From assembly GCA_023525975.1 (NCBI GenBank), contig CM042035.1, positions 28,053,001-28,117,000 on the forward strand: a DNA stretch of 64,000 nucleotides, in the 5' to 3' direction. Source of the DNA: Smallanthus sonchifolius (lineage: Eukaryota; Streptophyta; Magnoliopsida; Asterales; Asteraceae). Positions 10,847 to 21,085 of this stretch are shown piece by piece. A model generated the notes under the pieces. The model did not search any database. It was not told the DNA's origin and saw nothing but the letters and a program-made list of their open reading frames with translations. A program made the position numbers and the translations under genes. Position 1 is the stretch's first letter, and each line of letters opens with the position of its first letter.

Positions 10847-11307
10847 TGTAACATCTGCGACTTTCATGTTTAACTTATCTAGTAGTAGACTTATTTAGTC
10901 AATGTAAACCATTTTGAATGTCATTACACTTGGTTTACCCATACGACAAACTTGTTGATCATACGTTACCTTATGCTCTAGATGCTTATTGATGGCTTAA
11001 TCGTGAATTGGGCCCAGTTTAGGCCCAATAAGCCCATCATAACCCGTTATGAATCATGCAAACGTCAAACTAGTTAAATTAAAGTTGATATACCTTGTTA
11101 AACTTGAAAGCCCATTTTCTCGTCCACCGACCGTTAATTACCGTACGCGACTAACATAACCTTAACTTAAATGTTTTTAGCTAAACATACTCCTTTTGTT
11201 ATCACAATCAACTTTCATGATGAAAGCATTTGCCAATTTCGCTTAGAAATGCTAAAAATCACAAATTTCGAATGCGCGCACTGAACCGGGCCAGGCTAGG
11301 ACCCAAC

Positions 11308-11717
11308 TTTAGGTCCACATGACTCTTCTATAGATTGTACTCGAGACGTAACGTATCATTGACACGGAGTGCGGAATCCAACCATATCAATGTATGTGTA
11401 CATAAGATGACAATAGAACGGGTAACAATCACAGAGTAAATAAACTTCTCTTCTATTTCATTCAAACACAGAGTTTACAGAATAGAGCATTCAAAGTATT
11501 ATGCATCCATAAAACTGAACAAGTAAACTCTATTTATATACAAGCTTCTGCTATAGGCGAACTTAATAAGTTCGCCTCTACTAAGACTAGGCGAACTTGC
11601 TAAGTTCGCCTCTTGTAGAACTTATACCACACTTATACTAAATCAAACATTAACAAAACATAAAGACAATAAGATCTAAACTATTACAAGCTCTTGTCAT
11701 ACATCTATGTCCTAACA
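11308..11717 (-). repeat. 3' LTR of element B
   Basis: 410 bp, equal in length to the other copy. Its first bases are TTTAGG where the other copy has TGTAGG, a single change in the terminal dinucleotide. It contains two palindromes GGCGAACTT-n3-AAGTTCGCC at 11553-11577 and 11589-11611. Confidence 0.93.
11531..11540 (-). promoter_or_regulatory. TATA box in the LTR of element B
   Basis: On the minus strand it reads TATATAAATA. It lies immediately downstream (coding sense) of the two GGCGAACTT palindromes, the same layout as in the other Ty1 LTRs here. Confidence 0.6.
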
Positions 11718-11740
11718 GACTCCCCCTTGACAATAGCTTG
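11687..11740 (-). promoter_or_regulatory. Polypurine tract of element B inside a stem-loop
   Basis: The tract AAGGGGGAGTC (minus) abuts the LTR start TGTTAGG. It lies between two 13-base arms, 11687-11699 and 11728-11740, that pair at 12 of 13 positions. One arm is inside the LTR and one outside. Confidence 0.7.
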
Positions 11741-11758
11741 ATCTTCTGTCTTCAGTCT

Positions 11759-13015
11759 TTATGATGAGCTCTTCCAATTCTCTAGTAGCTTGCTGCCTGC
11801 GTGCACTCCATATCTGTGACAAACCTCCAATACTCTCTTGTACTGCAATCCTTGCTCTCTCCATTCGTTAGTAAACATGATCTCATTATTTCTTAGAGTT
11901 CTCTGATCTTTCTTAGAGAAATTAATAAGATTCATTGCATCATAGAAACTTACAAAGACCTTATTATCTCTATCTTCAACTCTAGCTTCTCCAGTATTCA
12001 CATCAACATACCACCACTTTATATTTCCTAGAAAGTCTTGTGGTATCTTCTTCAATGGAATCTTTTGCGCAGCTCTTACTGGTTTAAACTTATACTTCCA
12101 AGTCACAACACCAGTACTTGGATTAACTTTCTTCACTCTCTTTCCTCTTTGTGGTTCTAGCTTCTGATAATCTCCTGATCCACCTTCTTTACTAATCAGC
12201 TTTGAGATCACATCAGCTAACCAAAACTTTGATCTATTAATCAGTGGTTTAGTAGCTAGACCATTCATTTCACACCTTGGCAAGGTATTGAAATACTTGA
12301 TCCTAGGCTTTAAGTACTGAACACCATCTGATCTTTTAATAGCAAACAATTTTACTTCTTCATCATAAAACCAGCTAATATTTCTTCCAACACACCGCTC
12401 TTTGTTCACATATCTTTCTTTCTGAGCTGCTTGTGTAGGAGACTTTGGTAATTCCTTTTTCCAACTATTCACTATCTCCTTCCACTTCTCTTTAGTCTTA
12501 CCTGTATCTCTATACATCACATGTTCGTCAGTTGACTTAGACGGCATGGAATGAGTAGTATCAGACTCAGTATTCACCTTGGATTGAGTAGTATCATCAG
12601 GTTTAGATAAGTCTTCAACATAGTCCATAGAAACAGTTACTCCTTCATTGTAAAACTCAGGAATATCATCATCCTGGATGAAGTTATAAGGCACATTAAA
12701 ACCATCACAACCTTCATATGTTACCTCTACTTTACTCTTTTCAATCTCTATCTCTACAATCTCACCTTCTTCAACTTCATTTTCTACAATATCATCTTCA
12801 ACATCATCAAACAGATCATCAAGATCATCTAAACATTCAATCTTCTCAGGTTCTTCTTCTTCAGTATCAGAATCAGTTTTAAAGAATTCCAACAGTAGAA
12901 TCTCTTCATTCACTTCAGAACCTTTCTTGCTTCCTTCAATAGTACCTGATGTTGATGACTCCCCCTGAACTCTTGAAATAGGATTCACGTCAGCGTATTG
13001 ACGATCACCTTCCAT
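11759..13015 (-). CDS. Element B protein: acidic N-terminus plus Sirevirus extra-ORF C-terminal domain
   Basis: An uninterrupted 418-codon ORF, starting at the ATG at 13013-13015, is the only gene in element B. Residues about 35-150 are strongly acidic. From about residue 210 comes 'ISWFYDEEVKLFAIKR' followed by 'GVQYL' and 'FNTLP', matched by 'VGWKYDHEKKLFIIRR' in element G and 'LSWMYNAEKKMYVIKR' in F. Near residue 330, 'IKWWYVDVNTGEARV' matches 'FKRWYYNPNIGSAVI' in G. No catalytic motif, signal peptide or membrane segment is seen. The function is unknown. The palindromes GGCGAACTT..AAGTTCGCC at 13120-13205 lie just upstream of the start codon. Confidence 0.85.
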   Translation of the reverse strand: MEGDRQYADVNPISRVQGESSTSGTIEGSKKGSEVNEEILLLEFFKTDSDTEEEEPEKIECLDDLDDLFDDVEDDIVENEVEEGEIVEIEIEKSKVEVTYEGCDGFNVPYNFIQDDDIPEFYNEGVTVSMDYVEDLSKPDDTTQSKVNTESDTTHSMPSKSTDEHVMYRDTGKTKEKWKEIVNSWKKELPKSPTQAAQKERYVNKERCVGRNISWFYDEEVKLFAIKRSDGVQYLKPRIKYFNTLPRCEMNGLATKPLINRSKFWLADVISKLISKEGGSGDYQKLEPQRGKRVKKVNPSTGVVTWKYKFKPVRAAQKIPLKKIPQDFLGNIKWWYVDVNTGEARVEDRDNKVFVSFYDAMNLINFSKKDQRTLRNNEIMFTNEWREQGLQYKRVLEVCHRYGVHAGSKLLENWKSSS

Positions 13016-13119
13016 GTTACCACTAGGATCAATGTCATCACCATCCTTTCTTTGAACAAACTCAGTATGGCAAGCATCATGAGATATTAATTTCGCTTCA
13101 AGCCTTCAAGTGAACTTGA

Positions 13120-13210
13120 CCCCAAACGAACTTGATAAGTTCGCTTAATCAAGTAAAAAAGCTAAGTTCGCCTACTAAGTTCGCCTGCAACGGAATTCCA
13201 GACCTAAGTT
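13120..13210. repeat. Palindromes in the leader of element B, upstream of its ORF
   Basis: One full (ACGAACTT-n3-AAGTTCGCT) and several half or decayed units with AAGTTCGCC lie 105-195 bp before the ORF start. They are the same motif as in B's LTRs. Confidence 0.75.
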
Positions 13211-13524
13211 CGCCTGCAACGGCTGTAACAACTCAGGAAGATGAGTCTTCAACCAAAACACGAACAAAAAGTTCCAAAAATCATCATAACTTGCTGAATT
13301 AATGGAATTTGATGAAATTGAACCGTAGGATTAAGTATAATATGATTTAGAACACTTCTAATGGAACAATTTCTCCAAAAACACCTTCAAAATCATGAAA
13401 TCAGCCTCAAAGTCACTCTCAAGAACTTGAAAACTCCATGAACAAGAAAACTTGCAAAAGTTAACCAATTTCTGGTCAATTCATACACAAATCGTCACAA
13501 AACAATCACAAATCACGAGCAAAG
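13211..13524 (-). other. Leader of element B, shared with element I
   Basis: Non-coding. About 100 bp (roughly 13245-13365) match 40275-40410 of element I with few differences, including 'tggaatttgatgaaattg' and 'agaacacttctaatgga'. Confidence 0.75.
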
Positions 13525-13536
13525 GCTCTGATACCA
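13525..13536 (-). promoter_or_regulatory. Primer-binding site of element B
   Basis: TGGTATCAGAGC on the minus strand, two bases from the 5' LTR. Confidence 0.92.
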
Positions 13537-13538
13537 CA

Positions 13539-13948
13539 TGTAGGTCCACATGGCTCCTCTATAGATCGTACTTGAGACGTGACGTATCAATGACACGGAG
13601 TGCGGAATCCAACCGTATCAATGATTGTGTATACGAGATGACAATAGAACGGGTAACAATCACAGAGTAAATAAACGTCTCTTCTATTTCATTGAAACAT
13701 AGAGTTTACAGAACAGGGCATTCAAAGTATTAAGCATCCATAAAACTGAACAAGTAAACTCTATTTATAGACAAGCTTCTGCTATAGGCGAACTTAATAA
13801 GTTCGCCTCTTCTAAGACTAGGCGAACTTACTAAGTTCGCCTCTAGCAGAACTCATACCACACTTATACTAAATCAAACATTAACAAAACATAAAGACAA
13901 TAAGATCTAAACTATTACAAGCTCTTATCATACATCTATGTCCTAACA
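13539..13948 (-). repeat. 5' LTR of element B
   Basis: 410 bp, TGTAGGTCC...CCTAACA on plus. Palindromes are at about 13784-13841, followed in coding sense by 'ctatttatag', a TATA box (CTATAAATAG on minus) at about 13760-13769. Confidence 0.93.
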
Positions 13949-15780
13949 CCAACCCACTTACACTTGGATCTAGCCCATGAAATTTTTGCAAAACCCAGCC
14001 CCCATTGAGCTGATTTTCGAAATTTAGAGGCCTCCTCAAACCCTAATCCTTTTCTTGTTTTCCAATGCTTGGTTCAACTCTAAATACCCCCTTAATCCCC
14101 CTTGTTTTTCATTTAATCCTCCCATCAAATCCTCCACTCCCCTCCATGATTTCTAGCCCTTCTCCTACAGGCAAGAAGTTGCAAAAACCCACCTCCAATC
14201 CTTGAAGAAATTGCAATAAGCCAAGAACCAAGATCGGGTAACGAATCGAGTTTAACCGTTTTTCTTCCTTTTTATTTCTTTCTTATTCTTTTGATTCTAA
14301 CTCTTATACTAACTTGTTTTTTTATTCATTCTAAACCTCTGATCCTAACTTAAATCTAATTTGAATTAATCACACGCTAATCTAAAGTAGAATCCGCTTG
14401 CTCGTGTCGGCTATGCCGATTGCATCCTGTGATTCTCCAAAACGCTTCTATGAATATTATGGCTAGACCGGTGACACGGGACATTTTGGCTAACCTAATC
14501 TGATTATATTATGTATTATAATGATATTATAACAATCGTCTATTTTTTTATTTATTTACGCATTCGGTAACCTTAAAACCCTAAACGGTCCACTTAAGTG
14601 CAACCGTTGATTGTGGATAGATAATGTGTGGACTTTAACTAAGTATAACGAAACTGAGTAAACTCAAATTCCAAAATGTATTTTGTCGAATTGTCTTTCC
14701 AACAGTATTTGGCTAGTTTTCTAATTCAAACGTACGAATCCGTAGTAGCCAAAACGGGACAGAAACCTTTTTTAGTACCTTCTGTCTTGTTTCACTGTTT
14801 TGGCTATGATCCGAGTTTCAAACGGAAAAACTTTCTAAACAAGACTTTTTTGGAACGACTTAAACTAGTTACCTATAAAATTTCATAATTTTTTGACATC
14901 GTCTGATATTTTTAATATGCATGTTTCTGTTCAGCTCTCATGCTGTCCAAATCTGAAAATTACAACATTAACAATTATATATTCAATCCTCTATGTCTCG
15001 CATCCGTTAACATTCTAACTTCCGATAAACGTCATCCAAAATCCTAATTAACTATATCATGATCTTTGCGAGTCAATCACCACTCAACAAATGTGAGTTT
15101 TACATAGCCCTTTTTTTTATATTTTACACTTTTTGGGGTGAAACATGATTACACTTTGAACTCTTTGCAATTACTCATATACAATTCACTAATATGATGC
15201 TATGTGTTGTTTGTGCTTTATGCTTGAATACTATGATTTAAGACTACATATACATGACACTCGTACAATCATTAACTTAGTACAAGCCAACGGTTAACAT
15301 TGATAGATCTATTTCGTCTGACAAACCCACCCGGTTAGGGTGTTTGTTACCGACATTACATTAGGGTAACCTGCGGGTTATGCCTCACAATAGTCACAAT
15401 GTTTGATTGTACACTTAGTTTAACTATAGATTCTCCATAAATGCCTTATATACCATGTATCGTATGAATTGTATAAAATATTTTTGAACTTTATTTGTGG
15501 TGTCAAAACCTATGTATGCTCACCAACTATTTATAGTTGACCCTCTCATTCTAATCATGTTTCAGGTTGAATTATTTGAAGTACAAGTTCTTCACTTATG
15601 AGCATATGGACCTAGTTACAATTTAATTAGAATTTTTTTAGCTTTTGATTGTTTGATCAATATGTACTGTACATTTAAATCATTTTAATAAAATTATATA
15701 TTTTAGTTGATCATGAGCTTTTGAACAGTCTACATGTCCCGCCCCGACGTTTCCGCCGTCGGTTGGGGTGTGACAGGTCT

Positions 15781-15802
15781 CGTTGGCGCGACGGGGAGGC
15801 AT
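15781..15802 (-). pseudogene. Start of element E gag
   Basis: The ATG on the minus strand at 15800-15802 opens a short coding piece starting MPPRRAN. It runs into solo LTR O and continues at 10841 downward. A basic start of this kind is usual for Tekay-type gag proteins. Confidence 0.7.
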
Positions 15803-16476
15803 GCTATAGATTTAAACAAAACAGGAGGAAAGATATAACAGGTTATGAGGATTTCTTGGATATAAAACAAAGGATAATTTAAAACATAAGTATTCATAGT
15901 TTGGATTGCACTCAATTGGTGATAATACCACTTGAATGCTATGACATATTAAGGTTAATAAACTTATATAACTTTCAAGGAGACATGCTTTAGCCTATAA
16001 GAAAACACTCATCCCGAGAATTCCCAGGAAAGTATACGGATCCCTCGGTTGATTGGGAATTATATGAAATGCTTTCCTAGACAGAAAACCCAGAATACAG
16101 GTGTCACCCTTCCAGATTGCACTTGTCCTCTACTAGTTAACAAAGTTTAAAACCCTAACGAGGTGTAAAAAGAAATTTAATAGAGTTATATCTATGAGTA
16201 TGACGTTCCACATGCTATGATGATAATGACATAGAAGAAGGATTGAGACTTAGGATAAGGGTATGGGTATTATTGTTTTTAATTTATTATTTAGGTGAAA
16301 CGTAATAAGTCATGAAGTCTAACAAATAGACATTAAGTATATTGGCACATAAAATATTAGACATGTAGCACATAGCATGTAGCATATCATATAATCATGC
16401 AGCATAGCATAAATGGGTGTCCTAAGGTTATAGTCTAGGTCAAAGGTGTCTAATAACCTAATTCCCTATAACCAAG
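15803..16476 (-). other. Leader of element E
   Basis: About 670 bp of non-coding leader between the gag start and the primer site. No further motif was recognised. Confidence 0.6.
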
Positions 16477-16488
16477 GCTCTGATACCA
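16477..16488 (-). promoter_or_regulatory. Primer-binding site of element E
   Basis: TGGTATCAGAGC on the minus strand, next to the end of E's 5' LTR. Confidence 0.88.
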
Positions 16489-16897
16489 ATCCGTCACACC
16501 CCAACCGCCGGCGGAAACGTCGGGGCGGGATATGTAGACTATTCATAAGCTCATGGTTTACTAAAATTGTGATAGTTAAACAAGAAATTTCATTTCATAG
16601 CTCAAATAATCAATTAGAACATTTACAAGGGTCATAAATACATGAATATCTATATTAAGTTTAAAACTAGCTCCTCAATCCTAAGTGAAGCAACTTGAAT
16701 GTTAACTCAAACATCTGTACCTTAAACATGATAAAATGAGAGGGTCAACTATAAATAGTTGGTGAGCATACATAGGTTTTGACACCACAAATAAAGTTCA
16801 GATGTTTTTGTGTACAATTCATATGATGCATGGTTTATAAAGCATTTATGGAGAATCTATGTTAAGCTAGTTGCACAAATCAAAACTTGTAACTGAA

Positions 16898-17035
16898 GGG
16901 CATAACAACACATGTTATCCTAATGTGTGGCATAACAAAACATGTTATCCTGATGTAAATGTAGGGCATAACAACACATGTTATCCTGATATAAATGTAG
17001 GGCATAACAACAAATGTTATCCTTATGTAATGTGT
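16898..17035. repeat. Minisatellite in E's LTR, about 36-bp unit, four copies
   Basis: Four tandem copies of 'gggcataacaacacatgtta' followed by 'tcctgatgtaaatgta'. Solo LTR O has only a single related unit at about 15355-15395, so the copy number grew in E's LTR. Confidence 0.8.
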
Positions 17036-17962
17036 TAATAATTGCATGAGTATGTCATGTATAAGCAGCCTTAACAAATAGCATTCAAGCACAAAGCATA
17101 AATAAACACATATGATCATATTGTAGAATTCTACGTGTGTAATTGCAAATAGTGTTTGTTGAGTAATAATGTTTCACCCCAAAAATGTACAAAAGTAAAA
17201 GGGGCTATGTAAACTATAAACTGTGTAGATAACCCGAGCAAGTATGAAGCACAAGTGATTCTTAAAATCATAAGTCAACCTAGAGTGAAATGCATGAACT
17301 TGTATTAATAATGTGCACAAAGTCTAAGTCATCATCTAATGCTCATCGGGTTTTGGTATGTCTGGATTTGTATGAGGATATACCCATTTCGTGTAAACAG
17401 GGAGGGTTTGTATGTTGACATATGTATTTAGATAAATGGGTTCGTTATGAAAATATAAGTTCAAAGTATGTGTGGAAAACAATAATGGTTTTAGGGTTTA
17501 AGTTTAAATAATTTAAATAAATTAATTTATTTATTTAAAATAGTACGACTTTAAAGAGTAGTGTGATATTATATTTATTCGAATATAATTTAAATAAATA
17601 AATTTATTTTATTTATTTATTTATAATAATGTGTCAAAAATATATATTAGTATATATATAAAAGAAAAAAGGTTTTATTTGTTTGAATAGTGTTTAAATC
17701 CTAACAAATAAAAAAAGTTTTATAAAACTTTGTCTCATGATAAGATGGTTTAAAAATCTTTTTCAAAATTTATAAAATAAGTATTTCGAATGCTTTGTAA
17801 AAAAAATAATTTTTTTAGACGATTTTATTTCAATAAAAATAGAGGTTTAAAACAGGTTAAATTGTACAAATTGTTGTTTTATATTTAAAATCGTTTATTA
17901 TTGTACTAGATAGTTCCAAATGGTGTAAACTTTAATACAATATTTTTTTTAAAACACAAATG

Positions 17963-18352
17963 TGTAGAAGCATGTTTTAGTAACTATAGATTAAATTCTA
18001 TGTATCGGTGTACTAGGCTAGTACGCAGGAGGGTGTTCCTGCGTACTTAGCTTGTTCACCAGTTGGTCGTGCACTTGTCTACATTTGTAGGTGGAACTTC
18101 TGGAACAAGGTTGAGAGGTGTCCGGGTCGGGACGAGCTCTCCCGACCCATGGACCGTGAGCTTAGATGAGAGATGTGTGCTCCTTCGGTATGTAGTCTGT
18201 AATACGGGATGACTTCTATGTTATGGATTAGGTATCGTTTCATTATTTTTTGTCTTTGTTCGTGTTTCCCTGTCCCGTTTCTTGGTTCCCACACAAATCA
18301 CAGAACAGGTCCGTGTAATCTCCGCTCCGCGACGAGGCTCCGGGGATCTACA
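17963..18352 (+). repeat. 5' LTR of element D (internally deleted)
   Basis: 390 bp, TGTAGAAGCATG...GATCTACA. Compared with 20472-20970 it lacks about 110 bp that hold most of the palindromes and the TATA box. Confidence 0.92.
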
Positions 18353-18353
18353 A

Positions 18354-18367
18354 GTGGTATCAGAACC
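18354..18367 (+). promoter_or_regulatory. Primer-binding site of element D
   Basis: TGGTATCAGAAC, one base off the usual TGGTATCAGAGC that sister K keeps at 53180-53191. Confidence 0.85.
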
Positions 18368-18609
18368 TCGGTGTTCGTTGATTTGTGTTCCATATTCGAG
18401 TTTTAGGGTTTTTGGAGCAGATCTGAGTTATGGAAGTTCGCTACTTTTTCTGTCAAAAATCCTTAGATTCGTCTTTGTTATCGCTTCATTTGGTGTTTGG
18501 AAGGCTGAGGGTTTGTTAGAAGATGATTTCTAAGCTTTTGGAAGCATCAATTTATCAGATCTAACACTTTTCGAGCATTCTCCTCAAGATCCGTCAAGAA
18601 CGCTGCTAC

Positions 18610-18872
18610 TTTTTGTTAAGTACGCAAAGTCAGCTTTTCTGTGTACTTACTAAGTACGCATGGGTTTTGCCCTGCGTACTTACTAAGTACGCAAGAGTAG
18701 TTGTCCTGCGTACTTGCTAAGTACGCATGAGTAGTTGGCTCTGCGAACTTAGCATGTACGCATGGGCATTTGGCTTTGCGAACTTATCAAGTACGCATGT
18801 AGACTTGGCTTTGCGAACTTACTAAGTACGCACGAACACCCTATATCTGTGTATTTGCTAAGTACGCATAAA
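18610..18872. repeat. Palindrome array in the leader of element D
   Basis: About seven units of GCGTACTT-n3-AAGTACGC spaced roughly 36 bp apart. Several are hybrids in which the left arm reads GCGAACTT and the right arm AAGTACGC. The matching array in K is at 53440-53692. Confidence 0.88.
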
Positions 18873-20373
18873 CTATCATCTGGGATTAAAAATAAAAAAT
18901 AAAAAATAATAAAAAAATAAAAAATGTGGGCCATTTTTTGGCGGGAAAACTTTTCTTGGCCAAAACTTTTAGTGATCATTTGTACGCTTGTTTTGGGCCA
19001 TTTTTGAGAAGATAGTGATTTTGGTTTTTCGGGACTGAAATTTGATGTGGCTTGGTGAAACAAGGATCAGATTTTTTTTGGATGATACCGAGATACTTCT
19101 TTAATAGGGAATGAACGCTAAATCAAGTTAAGCAACCGGGTCGTCATGAGCTAAAGGTCTCGTTTTATTTGTGAAGATGTTGCTGCTTTGGGTCTTTGCA
19201 AAAAGAATCATATTGTTTAGGTATTCAAACCTGAATATGTAGGCTACGAGTATCTATGATACTTATTTAATAGGGGATGAATACTGGAACATCTTGAACC
19301 CAAGGATTTGCTGTTTTGGATCTTTGCAAATGAATAAAAGAATAAAATCCTAGATTTGACTAGTTGTGGTTTTGAATATTTGAGTGAACCGGTGATGAAG
19401 CTGGTCATAGTTTACAGAGAAATGAGGTGGATAAAATCTAGTATTCATGAGACATTAAAGAGGTGGTGGAAAAGCCGTTGGTACTTCCTATATATATAAC
19501 TCTTTAACGTAACATGGATCTCAACTATGATTTCTCGTGTAAACTATATTTTTCATGCTCATTGGTCAAGCCTGTGTTCAAGATTTGATGTGATTTAGTT
19601 ATGATTGGATTTCTCATTTGGGATCTGGGCGGAATGCCAGATAGACAACCTAGTTATGGAACTTCACGCCATCGTGAATGTATACACATTAGGAGGTGTT
19701 AACCAGGAATGAAGATCTAATTGAAGAATGTTGGACTTTGGATTCAGGATGATCAATGCTGAGCATGATTTTGTGTTTGATTCTATCGTGTGTTTTCAAG
19801 ATAAAGCTGGATATTCGTTGGATTATTAGTTGAAGATGGAACCTTGTATCATTTGCCGACGGGATAGGAAACGTTCCTTTGTTTCTAGTCTAGTAAGGAG
19901 AAGCTTACATTGAAAGGGGAAATTGGAAATGAACATCTTTGGGAATTTGGTTGACTCGTGAAGATACAAGATAGAGTTGGACACATCTGGTGTGAAGACT
20001 AAAGTTTATCTTACTGGAATTCCTATGGGAGCTGATTAGTTTGATGCAGGTTATTGGAAATTCAAACTCTCTATCATATGCCAGTTGATTTGGAGATGTC
20101 TTAGTCTATTGATGTTACCTTGCGAGGAAGACACGGTCAGAGTCAGATTCCTAAGTCAGGGTGGAGGTTGCTACTGCTGAGAGGATGAACTATAATGAGT
20201 TGTGTTGGGTTAGTTGGTTCTTATTGAAGCACTTAGTTTGGTCTACAATGAAAGCTACAGTTAAGAGGGAGTCGGGTTTGTCATTACTCGGCAACTGAAG
20301 ACTGAAGTTTGAAGATTTTAAGATCTCAAGTGGAATACCAAAAGATCAAGTCTCGCCAGAAGACACGCGATGT
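18873..20373 (+). other. Interior of element D, non-coding
   Basis: No ORF of note. An A-rich stretch is at about 18888-18925. A segment built on 'gtaggctacgagtatc' and 'ttaataggggatgaatact' occurs twice (around 19080 and 19240), as it does in K (around 53890 and 54062). The interior is conserved between D and K throughout. Confidence 0.7.
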
Positions 20374-20508
20374 CATTAGTTTAGAGGGAGTCTGTTAGGA
20401 CATTCTTTATAAACTGATGATTATCAGTGTTAGTGATAGATAGAATTTGATGCTATAGTTAAGAGAAAGTTTGTAGAAGCATGTTTTAGTAACTATAGAT
20501 TAAATTCT
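20374..20508 (+). promoter_or_regulatory. Two polypurine tracts of element D, each in a stem-loop
   Basis: PPT1 (AGAGGGAGTC, 20383-20392) lies between arms CATTAGTTTA (20374-20383) and TAAACTGATG (20410-20419). PPT2 (AAGAGAAAGTT) lies in the 28-base loop between arms at 20442-20461 and 20490-20508, which pair as 7 bp plus 9 bp. The loop also holds the first bases of the LTR (20472). Confidence 0.7.
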
Positions 20509-20970
20509 ATGTATCGGTGTACTAGGCTAGTACGCAGTGTTCCTGCGTACTTAGCTTGTTCACCAGTTGGTCCTACATACTTAGTAAGTACGCAAGGCTT
20601 TTGCCTTGCGTAATTAGCAAGTACGCATGACCAATGCCCTGCGTACTTAGCCAAGTACGCAGGTAGTGTTCCTGCACATATAAATAGAAGACTTGTCTTC
20701 ATTTGTAGGTGGAACTTCTGGAACAAGGTTGAGAGGTGTCCGGGTCGGGACGAGCTCTCCCGACCCCTAGACCGTGAGCTTAGATGAGAGATGTGTGCTC
20801 CTTCGGTATGTAGTCTGTAATACGGGATGACTTCTATGTTATGGATTACGTATCATTTCATTATCTTTTGTCTTTGTTCGTGTTTCCCTGTCCCGTTTCT
20901 TGGTTCCCACAAAAATCACAAAACATGTCCGTGTTATCTCCGCTGCTCGACGAGGCCCCGGGGACCTACA
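20472..20970 (+). repeat. 3' LTR of element D
   Basis: 499 bp. Palindromes are at 20576-20662, followed by a TATA box 'acatataaatag' at about 20676-20687. Confidence 0.93.
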
Positions 20971-20989
20971 AAATGGGGTTGTAAAACGT

Positions 20990-21085
20990 CTTTTAAAAAT
21001 AAAAGTGGCTTGCCCGGGCCAAACCCGGGTCTGCCCGTTGAAGGCTTAGAGCATTAACCACTGCACCAGGGGCTGGCCATTGGAA
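20990..21085 (-). repeat. Possible tRNA-derived SINE fragment
   Basis: On the minus strand a segment resembling a pol III A box (TGGTGCAGTGGTTAATGC) lies about 30 bases before one resembling a B box (GGGTTTGGCCC). A tail with TTTTTAAAAG follows. It lies inside E's LTR. The acceptor stem of a real tRNA is not evident and no target duplication was found, so this is tentative. Confidence 0.35.

Larger units (their letters stand above)
11308..13948 (-). mobile_element. Element B: non-autonomous Ty1/Copia element with one intact ORF
   Basis: Two 410-bp LTRs (11308-11717 and 13539-13948) flank a 1.8-kb interior and are bounded by the duplication CCAAC at 11303-11307 and 13949-13953. The primer site (13525-13536) and a polypurine tract (11718-11727) are both intact and face the minus strand. 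The interior holds only one ORF (11759-13015) and no gag or pol. The leader (13120-13400) closely matches the leader of element I (40080-40420), so I or a relative probably supplied replication proteins. The ORF matches the C-terminal part of the extra ORF of elements F and G. Confidence 0.93.
10847..15775 (+). mobile_element. Solo LTR O (Ty3/Gypsy) carrying element B
   Basis: It starts TGTAACATCTGC and ends GGGGTGTGACA, flanked by the exact 5-bp duplication GGTCT at 10842-10846 and 15776-15780. Without element B and its duplication it is about 2.28 kb. There is no internal region and no second LTR, so it is a solo LTR left by LTR-LTR recombination. Its 3' ~700 bp (15080-15775) is a close inverted match to 16492-17215, the 3' end of element E's LTR. 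O is therefore of the same or a sister family, inserted in the opposite direction. Confidence 0.88.
17963..20970 (+). mobile_element. Element D: non-coding Ty1-type LTR element (LARD-like)
   Basis: LTRs at 17963-18352 and 20472-20970 flank a 2.1-kb interior with no coding capacity. The duplication AAATG is at 17958-17962 and 20971-20975. A primer site of the Met type follows the 5' LTR at about 18355, and polypurine tracts precede the 3' LTR. Its close sister is element K (52710-55714). It inserted into the 5' LTR of element E. Because it has no genes it must have moved with proteins of another element. H, whose internal palindromes share the GCGTACTT motif, is a candidate partner by inference. 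Confidence 0.92.

Noticed and set aside
10847..15775. Host intergenic DNA between two gag pieces
   Set aside because: Matching GGTCT duplications and TG..CA ends show it is a solo LTR.
16880..17119. Short ORF with repeated 'YIRITCVVMP' units
   Set aside because: A translation of the 36-bp minisatellite in E's LTR, not a gene.
15080..17215. A single fold-back transposon, from the long inverted repeat
   Set aside because: The arms are the ends of two separately inserted LTRs. O has its own duplication GGTCT and E's arm adjoins a primer site.
20827..21057. Short plus-strand ORFs over the LTR ends of D and K (also 18209-18533, 53035-53258 and 55572-55850)
   Set aside because: They repeat at each LTR copy, cross the LTR edge and have no recognisable domain.
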